In this document: positions 36,188-48,918 of the stretch, one piece after another
Numbering within the stretch: position 1 is the first letter of the stretch
Layout of the letters: each line of letters opens with the position of its first letter
From: Euptelea pleiosperma
Lineage: Eukaryota > Streptophyta > Magnoliopsida > Ranunculales > Eupteleaceae
Assembly: GCA_035048495.1 (NCBI GenBank)
Contig: CM068549.1
Coordinates: 8,973,822 to 9,037,821, forward strand
Direction of reading: 5' to 3'
DNA: 64,000 nucleotides
Translations under genes and position numbers: made by a program
Notes under the pieces: model-generated
Told to the model about the DNA's origin: nothing
Databases searched by the model: none
Seen by the model: only the letters and a program-made list of their open reading frames with translations

Positions 36188-37310
36188 TAATGGATTAAAA
36201 GATGAGGTTAATCTGTTGTGATTATTGGATTCGAAGAACATGAGGGTAGTTTGAAGCCATTTAACCTTCAGAAATGTTGTAACCTGCAAACGTTTTGATG
36301 GTTTTAGAGTGTAGTCACTTCACATTGAGGAGGTGTCATGTACACATGCAAGTGTCATGTAAAATTTGGGAAATGGTGCAACCTGCAAAACCTTTGAAGG
36401 TTTCACAGTAAGCTGTAACCTGCCAAAGTTTTGACGGTTTTGGAGTGAGTAGTCACTTTCACACCCAATTGAATGATGGGTGTCACGTACACATGCAAGC
36501 GTCATGTCACACATGCAAGTGTCATGTCAAATTTAGGAAATGGTCAAATTTGGGAAATGGTGTAACCTACAAAACCTTAGAAGGTTTCAGAGAAAGCCAT
36601 AACCTGCCAAAGTTTTGACGGTTTTAGAGTGAGTAGTCACTTTCACACTTTTCAATTGAATGATGGGAGGTGTCACGTACACATGCAAGTGTCATGTACG
36701 TACATGTACATGCTGTCATGGTCAAAATGAATTTTGAAATTTGGGAAATGGTGTAACCTGCAAAACCTTCGAAGGTTTGAAAGTAAGCTGTAACCTGCCA
36801 AAGTTTTGACGGTTTTAGAGTGAGTTCACTTTCACACCTTTCAATCAAATTTGGGAAATGGTGTAATGGATTAAAAGATGAGGTTAATCTGTTGTGATTA
36901 ATGGATTCGAAGAACATGAGAGCAGTTTGAAGCCATTTAACCTTCAGAAATGTTGTAACCTGTAAACGTTTTGACGGTTTTAGAGTAAGTCACTTTCACA
37001 CCTTTCAATTGAATGATGGGTGTCACGTACACATGCAAGTGTCATGTCAAATTTGGGAAATGGTGTAACCTACAAAACCTTTGAAGGTTTCAGAGTAATC
37101 TGTAACTTGCCAAAGTTTTGACGGTTTTAGAGTGCGTATCACTTTCACACTTTTCAATTGAATGATGGGAGGTGTCACTTACACATGCAAGTGTCATGTA
37201 CGTACATGTACACGCTGTCACGGTCAAAATGAGTTTAAAATTTGAGACATGGTGTAACCTGCAAAACCTTTGAAGGTTTCAAAGTAGTTTTTCTAAAACC
37301 TCCAAAACTA
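36188..37310 (+). repeat. Complex tandem repeat array with TGACG motifs
   Basis: A unit of roughly 130-190 bp recurs with starts near 36284, 36416, 36601, 36790, 36958 and 37102, marked by CCAAAGTTTTGACGGTTTTA. Each unit also holds AACCTGCAAAACCTTTGAAG and GTCACGTACACATGCAAGTG. A larger duplication places 36188-36310 and 36863-36985 about 675 bp apart (TAATGGATTAAAAGATGAGG and what follows). The palindromic block CATGTACGTACATG occurs twice (36691-36704, 37195-37208). The repeats lie upstream of a TATA box at 37881 and could act as an enhancer array. Confidence 0.85.
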
Positions 37311-37338
37311 AGTCACTTCTCCCTCCTTTGAATGATTT

Positions 37339-37443
37339 CTAGCTGTAGGATTTGAGCACTTTTCATCATGGGCTTTATTAACATGCCTATGAGTTGGTTC
37401 CAAGCCCATGATGCAAAAGTACTCAAATCCAATGGCTAGGAAT
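37339..37443. repeat. Inverted repeat (about 42-bp arms)
   Basis: The arms contain GGATTTGAGCACTTTTCATC and the complement of AAAAGTACTCAAATCCAATG, meeting at AAGCCCATGAT. The loop is about 25 nt. It is a short foldback of unknown class, between the tandem array and the promoter-like region. Confidence 0.7.
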
Positions 37444-37844
37444 CACTAATCATACTTATTTTTGGTGTGTGGGTCCACCAAGATGTGGGCCAAATTTTCA
37501 TGGAGTCAGTGGGACCTAAAAAGTCTACTACGTGGCAAATTGAGGGACTTCGGCATCAAAATTGTGATACCGAAGTCGTTATCATAGATTTTTCCTGTAA
37601 CAAGGTATGACTGAAACTGTTTACCTTTAGACCACGACCCAATTACAAAATGTTGTAACACAACTAGAGTGAGTGGTCACTTCACACTTTTTTGAATGAT
37701 GGAAGGTGTCACAGACATGTACATACTGCCACGGTCAGAAAGATCTTGAAATTGGGAAATTATGTAACCTACACAACCTTTGAAGGTTTCAGAGTAAGTT
37801 CTCTAACCTTCAAAAGTTTTGAAGGTTTGAGAGTGTTGGTGATG

Positions 37845-37985
37845 GGACTCACGTCAAAGATTTCTAAGGTTTGAGGGTGCCTATATATTTGAGAGTTAGT
37901 AGTAGTAACATATCATTGAGCTTCTGAAATCTCTATTTTCAATTTATAGATCTCTTACAAGTCAAAAGGTAATACAAGTTTGTTA
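37845..37985 (+). promoter_or_regulatory. Promoter-like region with CACGTCA and TATA box
   Basis: CTCACGTCAAAG (as-1/G-box-like core TGACGTG on the other strand) lies about 30 bp before CCTATATATTTGAG (37880-37893). A leader rich in A/T and a start-codon candidate at 37989 follow. The upstream repeats carry several TGACG cores. This is the arrangement of a plant class II promoter or of a plant DNA-virus promoter; transcription is inferred only. Confidence 0.5.
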
Positions 37986-37988
37986 ATC

Positions 37989-38502
37989 ATGCCAAGGTCT
38001 TCAAATACACCCAGTAGGCCCCCAAGGTCTGCATGTTCAAGCAATTCAGTTAATCAACCATCGGATTCAACAGCGGACACCATATCAAATTGGAGTCCGT
38101 GCATCCTTCGACCATATCAGCTTCCGGCAAAAGGAAAGTTTCGTGGAGAAGTGGGCAAAACGCTTCATTGAACATGGACATTTGTTAATTCAGTTAGCTG
38201 AATTGGGTGCTCCGGTCCCAAAATCAAAAGCTTTGAAAATGCAACGGTACACTTCAGCCCAATATGGAGCCGCAATAGAAGCCGTGGAAAGAGAAATCTT
38301 CCACATGCGTCAACTAAGAGCCCGTTATCAGCAGCTGGAGGATGCTCGTAAAAAGGCAGCACGTCGTGGGGCTAACCTTTCGCCTTACGAGTTTAGGGAA
38401 ATAATGGAGAATCCGGATAATCTTTCCGGGTCTGAATTATCAGAGGAAGATAGTGACCATGACATCATAGACATCTCATCAGACGTGTCTTCTGAAATAT
38501 GA
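37989..38502 (+). pseudogene. Unidentified protein gene with one frameshift
   Basis: From the ATG at 37989 the frame gives a Ser/Pro-rich N-terminus (MPRSSNTPSRPPRSACSSNS) and stops at 38169-38171. The neighbouring frame is also open, and from about 38095 it carries SFDHISFRQKESFVEKWAKR, a helical region (EAVEREIFHMRQLRARYQQL) and an acidic tail (SELSEEDSDHDIIDISSD) to the stop at 38500-38502. A single-base indel near 38080-38100 would join the two parts into roughly 170 residues. The helix has coiled-coil character. The tail resembles a SUMO-interacting motif next to acidic residues. I do not recognise the family. Viral, transposon or host origin are all open. Confidence 0.5.
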
Positions 38503-38959
38503 TGATTTTTAGTTAAGGGTCAGGCTCGGCACCCCATTATCTTGCTATTAAAGTAACTCTTCCTTGCTGTAGAGAGTTCGTTCGAGCACGTAGATGATAT
38601 TGCTTTTGAAGTCTTGTTATTTCTAAGAACTCTTGCTAGATTCATGCCTTAAAATGTGTTATAATCTAAAGTAAAGTTTAGCTTGACAGAATTTTTCTCG
38701 TAATCTAAGGGAGTCATAAGAATGCACTACCTAGCATGTTCTTTTTGGACCCACTTATCCATGAATGATTGGCCCACCTTGATGGACCCACACACCAACA
38801 ATCCAATGGCTGGGGGAGTTGTTGTACTTTTGAGGCAACCCTCTTTAGTAGTGCCGAGCTGAATATGAAGGGTACATTTAATGACAACCGCCAACTTTTC
38901 CTTCCCCTGACTAAACGTCTGCTAAACGAGTATAACTTTGATGACAGGGCCTGTCATCA
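38503..38959. other. 3' flank of the unidentified gene
   Basis: No coding block. TGTGTTATAATCTAAAGTAAAG near 38655-38680 could include a polyadenylation region, but no AATAAA is clear. Confidence 0.4.
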
Positions 38960-40235
38960 AGGCCGATGATAGGGGAACAATATGAGCCATGTGGAACTAA
39001 TATAGGACTCCGACCGTCTAGATGTTTGGCCAATCCCTAGGTGGGCCCACAAACCAAACACCAGTCCGATTACAAACTCCTAAACTTACCACGGCTGATA
39101 TCAATTTGCAAAATAGTATGTTCTAAAAAGCATCGATCGTATCATTCCCTGAGTAAACCGATCACAGCACATTATGAGCCACGTGGCACACTCTTAGTGA
39201 TTGCTGACCGTATGGATGTTTGGCTAGTCCCTCGGTGGACCTGCAAACCAAAAATCAGGCAGATTAATGATTTACAACCTTTGGATCTTTACTCCCAAAA
39301 AATGCTCAATAATGCTAAAATTCCTACGGTTTAAATCAACCCATGAAAATAACTTCAATCCAACGTTTAGAGATCACTAATCAAGTTCATTTTTGGTTTG
39401 TAGGTCCATCTAGTGATTTGCCAAATATCCTTACGGTCAGCGCTCTCTAAGAGTGTGCCACGTCCAATGGTGGGGGGCTCTAAACTTTCCGTTGAGAAAG
39501 TCTTCTTCACCTTCCCGCTGCAAGAGAACCTCTGTTTCATCTCCCCCTTGTTTTTTTGTCAACTACTCAAAACCATTGGGCAGCAAAAGATGGTGAGAGT
39601 TATGAGAACCGAGAAAAATATGAGAACTGAAATGATTTACAACCTTTGGATCTTTGCACCCGAATAACGCTCAATAATACTCGAATTCTTACCGTTAAAA
39701 TCAACCCATGAAAATAACTTCAATCGAATCACTTAGAAATCACTAATCAGGCTGATTTTTGGTTTAGAGGTCCACTGAGAGACTGACCAAACATCCATAT
39801 GGTCAGCGTCCCATAAGAGTGACCCACGTGGCCTGCGATTTTCATTGCGACAACAGCATCTGTCAGAACGCCTAGAACAGGGCATCGTTGTAGCACCCAT
39901 CCCAGCCATTAATGGCTGAATCTTAGGCCTAGTGTTTGAGAGTTGACATCGAGTACAGCGTAAGTGGCCCTCTTTTAATAAAAATTGAATTTTATGTTTC
40001 TATTCTAAACATTTAGGTGGCTTCTAAGAGGCTTTTTAACTTTCCATCAGTAATTGTGAAGTGCATTCTGCATGTCTTAGAGCATAGAATAATCTATTTC
40101 ACGCCTGCTAATGCTCCATTAGTTAGGCTTGAAGTGTTCTAACCCAAAAGCTTATCCTCCACAAGAGTGTGCCATGTGGCTCGTATTGTGCGTTGTAACA
40201 TATGATTCTGTCACAACATTGTGACAAAAGTTTTA
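38960..40235. repeat. Cluster of foldback-element copies related to 4630-5020
   Basis: At least one complete pair of arms (39175-39465, opening GAGCCACGTGGCACACTCTT and closing CTAAGAGTGTGCCACGT) is surrounded by partial copies at about 38985-39085, 39630-39850 and 40160-40235. Shared blocks include GATGTTTGGCTAGTCCCT, GTGGACCTGCAAACCAAAAA and TTGTGACAAAAGTTTTACTT. The pieces look like nested or fragmented insertions of one family. Confidence 0.7.
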
Positions 40236-43200
40236 CTTTACTCCTTGAGAGTCCTTGATTTTATCAATTGGGTCTATGACATTTCCCAATGTTTAAGACA
40301 TTTTTTGTCTAAAAATGTTTGAGACATTTTTATCAATTGGGTCAATTGGGAAAACTTGGAAGCATTTACTGGACCTCTATAAAGAAAAAACCACTATAGG
40401 TGAAGCTTTCACCTTTACTTTTTTCTTGGTTTCCAAAACAAGCCAGCCTATGGGCTTCCCATGAACAAAAGTTGGCCTCTCTTTAAGGTCCATGATTTTC
40501 TTTTTGTTTCTCTATTTTTTTTTAAACTTCATCTCTTCATCTAGATGTTCTGGTTCAATCTTCTGAACCAGAACCATTTCAGACTTCTTCACGGTCATGG
40601 ATGGCCTACTTCCAGCCATGTGGGGCCCATACAACTTCGCCCAACAATCTATAATCACACCCGGTTCGTTAATCAATCTGTATGGGTGTTATGCCCTGAT
40701 CTGTTTCAATAGAAATGGCCTGAATTGGACTCCATTTCAGTCATTCACATGGCCATTAATGGCCATAAAAACTGCCAGAACTTCCCCTAATGAAAACCCC
40801 TTTAAATCATTTCATTTTCATTTAAATTAAATGGGCATCATGCACTGATTTTCTCATGTAAAAATGTCACAAAAACACACTTTTTATGGAAGAAAATATT
40901 TTAAAACATAGGCTGTACAAAAAGGGTCCGGTTTATCATAAATTAAACATATCAAATTTGATCCAAAATGGGTGAAACTAGATTCATTTGAAAGCTTATC
41001 AAGTCTTCTTTAATTCAAGTATTTATTCAGCTCAATTGATGGCCCGAATTTGAAAGCTTACAGTAGTTCAACGCAAATATGGTGAATACTGGAGAAGCCT
41101 TGATACAAGATCAACTAGGATCGACAAGATAAAATTATGATATGGAAAGTTGACAAATGTACTAAATTATGCACAGAAGTAAAATAAACAAACCAAAATT
41201 ATTGTCAATGAACAACAGAATTCTTTAATAAAAGTTCAAATTTCTTCAATGCACATTTCCAAATCCTCCTCGAACACAAGCACCACAATTAATCTATCTA
41301 TATCTAATCAGAACTTCGACAAAACAATTATTTGAGGTCAGGTTCTACTATTTTCTGAGCTGGGAGGAAGCGAAAGGATGATAATTGATACCTTAGGGGT
41401 GTGTCCAGCTGGGCATATAAGTGTCATGGAGGACTAGAGCTGCAATGGTAACAATGATGGGGTTTAGGTAGTCAGATGTGCAGCAGAACCTACATAAATT
41501 GCATTCATAGTGATGATCAATTATCATTAAAAAATTGTATTTATCATCAGAGTAAGCTTCATCCTCAAGCATTCCAATTGATGGCAATATGAGGGAGCGA
41601 GTTATAAATCAAGTTTTGTTTTTCCATCATCATTAGTTTTGCTATCTAAAATTGTTACATTTGTGAAAAGTGGTTGACATCTCATGTTAAGATATCAAAG
41701 CAGAAACAGAAAATCTATAACGGACATGCCATTAGAACATCATGCATTACACTGAAAGGATTGGAGCTCTAACATCTTAACTAGATATCTTGGACAACAG
41801 GTTTAGCTCCTTTTAAGTAGAGAGGAATAAAGGTTACAAACACAGACTAGTCATTGTGTGACTATACCCATTGCAAGAAAAAATACAAATGCAATAGTAT
41901 GTACAGAAATAACAAGTTATTAAACTGATAATGTTCAAGTTCATAATATCACAATATTCATCAGGCACGTTCAGGTAGTTAGAAATAACTGTACACTTAA
42001 CCATTCTCCATCCAAAATGTTAGTAATTTGGCATAATGAAGAGTCAGTAATGGGAAATTTTATTGTCAACAAAGTCTGGAACACCAATAAGCTGGTGAGG
42101 GGTACATTCAAGTTGAATATGATTTTGTTTAAAACTTTGAGACCAAAATCAGCACATGTAAAATATATTGGCATCTATTTTCTTAAGGTGGATCAAAAGG
42201 TGAGGCTGCAGGTTCCAAACAAATCAGAGACATGGAGATAGGAAAAAACTATGTTACCCCCCACTTGCACCTGACCAAATTTTCAACATCGAAGTGTAAA
42301 GAATGTTGTTTACCTTGAAAATTCAAGAAACCTTGCATTTTAACCATGGCTGCCATACCAAACACCCCCAAAAAGAAGAGTACGGCGTAAGCTAGCACCA
42401 TTTTTTATACTCACCGCTACCATCTGGGCCCACTGACTGCATGGAAACAAAGAAAGCATATATCAATATTTTGTGCTAATAGGCATGCTAAAGTATGCTA
42501 ACTTTCAACATATTGAATTAGGTGGCAATCTTCATTGCAAGCACAATCTCACAGGTGCATCACAGCTCAATCGCTAGAAAAAAGGCATGCTAAAGCATGT
42601 CTAACAATGGTGGACACATGTTCAATTAAAAACATTTTTAAAGAATAGACTGACTGTCCTTGTCACGTAGCAACAAATTCATAGAACAACCCAAAAAGTT
42701 CTAATCATCTCTAATAAGGTTGCTCAACTCTACCTACCACCTCTTATGTAGGAAAAGATATCTCAACTTTGTTGATCATTTTTAACAAGTGAAAAAAGTG
42801 ATCTAGGATAGGCCCAAATCACTTGAATGTTGTAGCAAAACAAAAGTTTACGTTGCTAATTTAAAGAACAACAAGACTCACTACAAATGCTGCTGCCCAT
42901 TACAAATGTGTCACAAGACTCACTGACATCATCCAAACATATTCACCAAATACTAATAACCTAAACCCAATGTGCATTTTCGAAATGTTCACCAAATTCA
43001 TCATTGAAAATACTATGGAACATAGATACATATTCACAAGTCCATTTTTGGACGATGTTCAATTACATCCCTGACCACTCATGATTTGGGAAATGAATCA
43101 CACCAGTAGCTCCAGCTTAGGTTATTCAACCCACCCTTGCTGAACTTATATAGCAAAATCCACTTGCTAGGTGACTCTTCACCATTGGATTTGAGCTTAT

Positions 43201-46200
43201 GAATAGGCCCACAGGGGTGACAGCATCATGTAGGTTCACCAAGGGCAGACTAAACACTCATAAAGTCTTTGGGATCTAACGTTTACCGCATGTCCATCCT
43301 TAAATCAGTTTGGAAAGAATCAATGGAGAATACTATATATTTACCCTTTTTCTTAAGTTCTTGTTAGATTCGCAAAGCACTTGTTCCTACAAACAAGAAT
43401 TAAAGAAAAAGTGCTAGTGGGAAAAGAAAATGAAATGAAGATCAAAGAAAAGGAAGCTTCAGTTTTGGTCTCATACTCTTCGTTGACGATCAGTGAGATG
43501 ATCGAGCATGTACTGGGTTAGTTAAAGAACCAAAAACCGGAGGTGAGAATTCAAATATGAGTTTTTTACTACTTATTAAGTAATCAATTATGTAAGCAAC
43601 CCACTAATGGTTGCAAAACACATGGGACAGCCACTAAACCTACAACTAGTAAGAAAACCCACACACCTTTGTAAAAGAAAAGAAAGTGAGAATAGAAAAA
43701 GCTGAAGAACCCACACACAAGAGAAGGTAAGAGCTCAACTAGTAAAAGAAAAGATAAACAGACAAATGAGAAATGAATGTGCAGTCATAGATGAATCCAA
43801 GAAGAACAAATGCCTTAAAAATAATCAACATCATCAATCCACCTGCCACACTACTGAAGTCCTTTTGACTCTATAACTTCCACACCCTCTTCAGATGAAA
43901 ATGGGATAGAATACTTCCTTCGTCTTGCAACTGACAGTGAAATTGAAGAATAGAAATATACTGATCATACAAGATTCAAGTCCATGATGGTAAGGTAAAG
44001 ATCACTTCAAGATATAAAGATCTTTCCTTCCTTGAGCCAGCCTTAGAGCCTTTTAACAAATTAGATGGAGGAAAAATAGCGAATTGGAACCCAATAAAAC
44101 AGAGGTCCCTATTATTGAAAAAAAAAAAAAGATAAAATATAGGTCACATCCTCTAGCATATTCAATAAAAGACATTAAGGAAAGAAACAGTACAAGATAA
44201 ACTAGGATTCAATAACGACCAAATTAGTTCCTATAGTTGTCAAACTATCCATAAAAAATGTTGCTTTATAAATAGGTGCTTGGCTTGCCAATTAGGATTT
44301 TTCTTCAGATCAATAAGTAGCAATTCTAAGCAAAAGGGAGTGTTTGGTTTATCAAATCCAAGTACTGAAATTTTAGACAATTCCAAAAATAAGAAAAACC
44401 AATTTCCATTACTCCAACTTCTTCCATAGAAATCTATAACAGTTTTGGAAGTGCAAATTCACCAACTTGTTATAATGTTAACTCACCAATCAGGCTGAAT
44501 TTTGGTTCGTAGGTCCCAAAAAATAAACATATGATACTCTGCTCCCATGAAAATTACCAATCAGTAGGACCACATAGGGATGGGCTATGAGCCAAACAAT
44601 CAAGCTATGGTTTTTAGGCGTTGGATGTCAAAAATCACCACCTGATTGTTTGTTGAAGGCCCACAAAAATTCAGCCTGATTTGTGATAGAGAAGATGGAT
44701 ATTGGAACTAAAATGTAATATGAAATTTCACCAAATATTGGTCAAAACTAAAAATAACTTTCTGAAATTGCTCAAACAGCCTGAAATTTACCCTGATCAA
44801 GAAATAATAGGACATCAAATTATCTTTGTGTAAATCAAATTACATGAACACCACAAAGGTTTTCACTATCTTGATGTTCGAAAATTCTTAAAGAGAAGTT
44901 TGGGAGCCTCGACTGACCATTGACATTCAAAAGATTGTATTTCAAAAAACTCCCATACTTATCAATCACCTCAGATTAGTATGTGATTCTAAGGTGCAAA
45001 ATTCATGATGACTATCAAATGCTAAACAAACCCAATAATATCCAAGATACAAATGGGAAAGATCATTGTTTGACTAATGTATCGAAAAAGAAGTTAAAAA
45101 TGTTTCAAGTGAAAACAATTAATATCCAAGTGCAAAAAATAAAGGGTACTGCATGCTTACATAAAAAAGAAAGAAACATGGGTAGTGATTGAATTACACC
45201 ATGTAATTAAATCAAACCAATTACCCAATTTCCCAAGTAATTAACCCATGTAAATGCTAAAACTTAGGAGTTTCAAAACTTCTCTAATCTTTTAGGACTC
45301 TAGCCACAAATTGATCGAAATGAACAAAATTAATAGAAAAAGAAGGAAGAAACTACATAGGTGATGAACACATACCTAAAGGGAATGGGTCCTTCAACCC
45401 TTCTTCCTCTCTCAATTATGCATTAAAACACTAAAAGAAGGAACAACCCAACCCCTGCATGTGCACCATTTGCACTTGTTACCAAAAAGAAGGAAAATCT
45501 ATATAATTATAAGCATGATAAGCACGATAGAACCAAAAGTCACCAATCAGCCAAAATTTCGGTCTGTTTGACCCACCTATGGCCCAAAATCAGCCTGATT
45601 GGTGGTTTCTAGGCGAGACTGACATTTAGAAACCACCAAATCCAACGGTTGAAACCAATCATGCTGAATTTTGGTTTGTAGTTCCACCTAGGGATGGGCA
45701 AAAAATCAGCATCATCACAAAAGGACCTCAATTCAGCATCATCATCATCACAAAACAAAGGAACATGAAAGAGTGAAAAAGGTAAAAGAGACGAGGAGGA
45801 GAGGACCTGAATTCGTGGTTGATGGGGTAAAGAGTGCATACCACACTTCCGGAAGTGAAAGAAGTTCTCTCAGCCCCCAACCTTTATAGAGATTTCAAGA
45901 TTCAAATCAGATTACAAATTTACTTAAAAGATATAAATGGCATAAATCAAAACCTACAAAACTGAAAAAAAAAAAAAAAAACTTGCCATGGACTACTTGC
46001 TAACATGCAAGCTCCAGTCATTACAATGAAACTGCCATTTCTCAGTCTGAAAGGATAGCAAACAATTGTAGTTAGCATCAAATCTAGTGAAATCATATTG
46101 TTGTCCAAAGCAACCCAATCAATTTCTGAATCACTCAATCAAAGAACTTATTTTCCAGCTACGTTGGTGTACCCCAAAACTATTTGTGTGCTAGTACGCC

Positions 46201-47283
46201 AATTGAATTGATACATCTATACCTTATCCCAACGTGTACCCTATTTCAGAATGTATAACACCAAATAGATCAAATTCACGAAATGGGATACATGATGCTG
46301 GTTGGACTCTTTCAAAAAGCAAGAACGTAAAGTTACAAACCTTGAACAACTTCTGAAAATGAAAACCCAATATTTTTTAAGTTTTTTTAATGTTCACTCC
46401 ATTGATATAGATCGATTTTAAAGGTTCAGTCAATCAGAAAAAAAAAAAAAAAACCTTCTCAATTTTCTGTATCATTGATATAGATTGGTTTAAATGTTCT
46501 GTATCAGTGTTTACTCCATTGCCCAGGGTCAGACCTTTAGACTCTTTTCTATTAGCCCATCGATTTTAATGTTCGCTATCACTATTTACTCCAATTTTAC
46601 AGATCAATTTTTTTAAGTTTATTTTTTTTTATGTTCACTACCTTTCTTGAATATCTCCATTACTCTTGAACCGACTATAAATCAGCCTGATTAGTGATTT
46701 CTAAATCAAAAGTGTGACACTCTAGGTATTCTATATATGCCAGCAAATGTAGCACAGATAAGTGAAGAAGAGCCAAAGTATAACCCATACAAATAGAAAC
46801 CCAGATCAAGAAATCAATAGTAATGAAACCCAAAAGCTTAAAACCCACTTCATTTCTGGCACCATATACCCAAGATGAAACCCTAGATCTTAAAACCCCC
46901 TAATGAAACCCCTAAAGCTTAAAACCCCCACACAAAACCCTAAAGCTTAAAACCCCCAATACAAAACCCTAAAGCTTAAACAAAGAAAGAGAGAGAGAGT
47001 GAGAGAGATACCTTAGCAAGGAGTTGAAGCTGCAACGATGAGGAGATGCAGCGCGCAGGGGCAAGCGAGATCGAGAGAGAGGTGAAGAGAGTGAAAGAGA
47101 CGATTTGTAGCTGCATTGACAAAGAGTTCCAACACGATTGCGGTTGCGAGCAAGAGAGATCGAAAGAGATATAGAGAAGAGAGAGAGAGGGAGTTGATCT
47201 ATAGTAACAAGGAGGAAGAGTTGCAGTGCGGGAGCAGTCTGAGACGAGAAAGATGGAGAAGAGAGTGAGAGAGAGTTGTTTTG
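40236..47283. other. Long AT-rich stretch without a recognisable gene
   Basis: I find no conserved protein block on either strand. Diverged foldback remnants occur at 44490-44700 and 45540-45700 (CACCAATCAGGCTGAATTTT / CAGCCTGATTGG). Minus-strand, CT-rich, leader-like sequence lies at 46985-47285, just inside the CACTA-like terminus, with a GTATCT donor-like site near 47010 on the minus strand. It may be a degraded non-autonomous CACTA element or host intergenic DNA. Confidence 0.4.
46865..46980 (-). repeat. Tandem AAACCCTAAAGCTTAAAACC repeat
   Basis: Four imperfect units of about 32 bp contain AAACCCTAAAGCTTAAAACC. On the minus strand this is TTTAGGGTTTT, a telo-box-like motif common in plant leader introns. 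It follows a CT-rich leader-like stretch. Confidence 0.7.
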
Positions 47284-47504
47284 TGGGAAACAAGATAGAT
47301 TGGGTCGGGCATGGTATATAAAAAAATTATTGGCGTTCTAAAAATGAACGCTGTCAAGTATATTTTTTTGGCCCCAAGTTTTAAGTTATATGGCTTAAAA
47401 TTATGTATTAATGGTGTTTAGAAGCCGTATAAATTAGAAACTTATGGCATTTTTATCTAAATACCATTAATTTAATGCCATTATAGGCGTTATTTGTTAT
47501 AGTG
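47284..47504 (-). mobile_element. CACTA-like terminal sequence
   Basis: Read on the minus strand it begins CACTATAACAAATAACGCC (47504 to 47486). Subterminal motifs follow, repeating AATGCCATTA/ATGGCATTTT and a second GAACGCCAAT-type block. CACTA ends and subterminal repeats of this kind mark En/Spm-type elements. A TGT triplet flanks the end. I could not find the matching opposite terminus in the window, so the element is truncated or the partner is too diverged. Confidence 0.55.
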
Positions 47505-48440
47505 TGTGATCCCATTCTACTAAAACACATCCAAGCTATAAGTAGAAATAAGTCTGTGATGAGCACCCAATATACGGCTCTCGTAGTGACACCAGGCTTT
47601 AATCGATATAATGTTGCGCTTCAATAAATGATTTTGGCTTATCAAATGGTCAACCTACAGAAATGAGACTATTTGTTAGCAAAAGAATACCAATAAAACT
47701 ATTTGCTTCAAGTAAAAAGTTTTTGAGCCACATGCTCAGAATACCAACAGCTCACCTCCTCAAGGAAACAAAGGGTACATAGCCCTCCTAGCTGGTTAAA
47801 AGATATGTCTACCACAATGTTTTCTACAAGACACTTTATTATCTTCACCTGCAATGGATGAAATAAAGGATAAAATTCAGCATTCTATCTAGAGCAGATG
47901 TAAATAAATAAAGATGTAAGAAGACAATCTGATTTATGAGTCTGTGAGATACAAGCATCTAGAGTTGAACACATTAAGGAAGATGCACGATCAAATAAGG
48001 CCTTCTTAAACAGAAAGATAACCTAGTACAGTCATAAGTTACAAGTTGCAAGGACAAGATAACCCAGTACAGTCATATTAAAGTTACAAGTTGCAATGAC
48101 AAGAAGTTTCCTCAACCGAATCAGGTGAAGGGAAAATATTTTGTATCTAGCATATTAATTCAGGTAATCATAGATAAGCAACGCCATTGCTGATCCCTTG
48201 GAGAAGTATGGTATTTCCACTTCCCAGTTGAGGACACTAAATTATCTCCCCTCCTCTCTTATGTATGAGGCAAATAGCCAGGTTCTTTTGTATGCCATTC
48301 ACGCATTTTATTTAGTATTGTTTATTATAAGCTTAAGATCACTGGTATATGGACTAACGATATGACATGTTCTATATAAATTGAAGGAAGCATGCACACA
48401 TGAATAATGAAATCTCAATAAGTATAAAATATAATCTTGA
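47505..48440. other. Unassigned DNA
   Basis: No gene seen. A short direct repeat (GATAACCTAGTACAGTCATA / GATAACCCAGTACAGTCATA) occurs at 48015-48080. Confidence 0.4.
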
Positions 48441-48469
48441 AGACAAAAAGTCCCCAATCTTTACTTTAA

Positions 48470-48650
48470 GTCATGCTGGTACAAGTGGCAAAGAGCCGGT
48501 ACTTTTCAGGGATGTGGGAGAGCGTGAAGAACTTGGGTTCCATCCTTGTATCTTCTTCATCCATTTGTTAACTTCTCTGCCATTAATGGTATCACTTTCA
48601 ACACCTGAAGAGACTATTGTGATTCTTTCTATGTACCTATAAAATTCTGT
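48470..48650 (+). mobile_element. Possible tRNA-derived SINE
   Basis: TGGTACAAGTGG (48477-48488) fits the pol III A-box consensus TRGYNNARNNGG. GGTTCCATCC (48536-48545) is a B-box-like match, 59 bp downstream. The following unique-looking body has no poly(A) or obvious duplication, so this is only a candidate. Confidence 0.3.
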
Positions 48651-48918
48651 CACTTTTGAGTATTTTGTCCACTTTCACAGGAAATAAAAGAGAAGGGTGA
48701 GTACAGATGAAACTTACTGGATTATCTCAATAGTATCGAAGATAATGTGACCACCATTCTGGAAAATAGGCAGTTTTGCAGTCGTGTTCATGCGAAAGAA
48801 CAAGGAATCCATGTTCTTGCCCATGAGTGGATTAACGTGGTATGAAGTGTAATCCATCCTTTCTCTTCCACGCGAGACTGACCTTCTGGCTGTCCAAGGA
48901 GTATGGATGATGGTATAG

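Noticed and set aside
36284..37310. CRISPR-like appearance of repeated units
   Set aside because: The units are long, diverged, contiguous tandem copies in a plant genome, not short identical repeats with unique spacers.
41300..46000. Minus-strand cellular gene
   Set aside because: No conserved block could be read in any frame; short frames there overlap foldback remnants.
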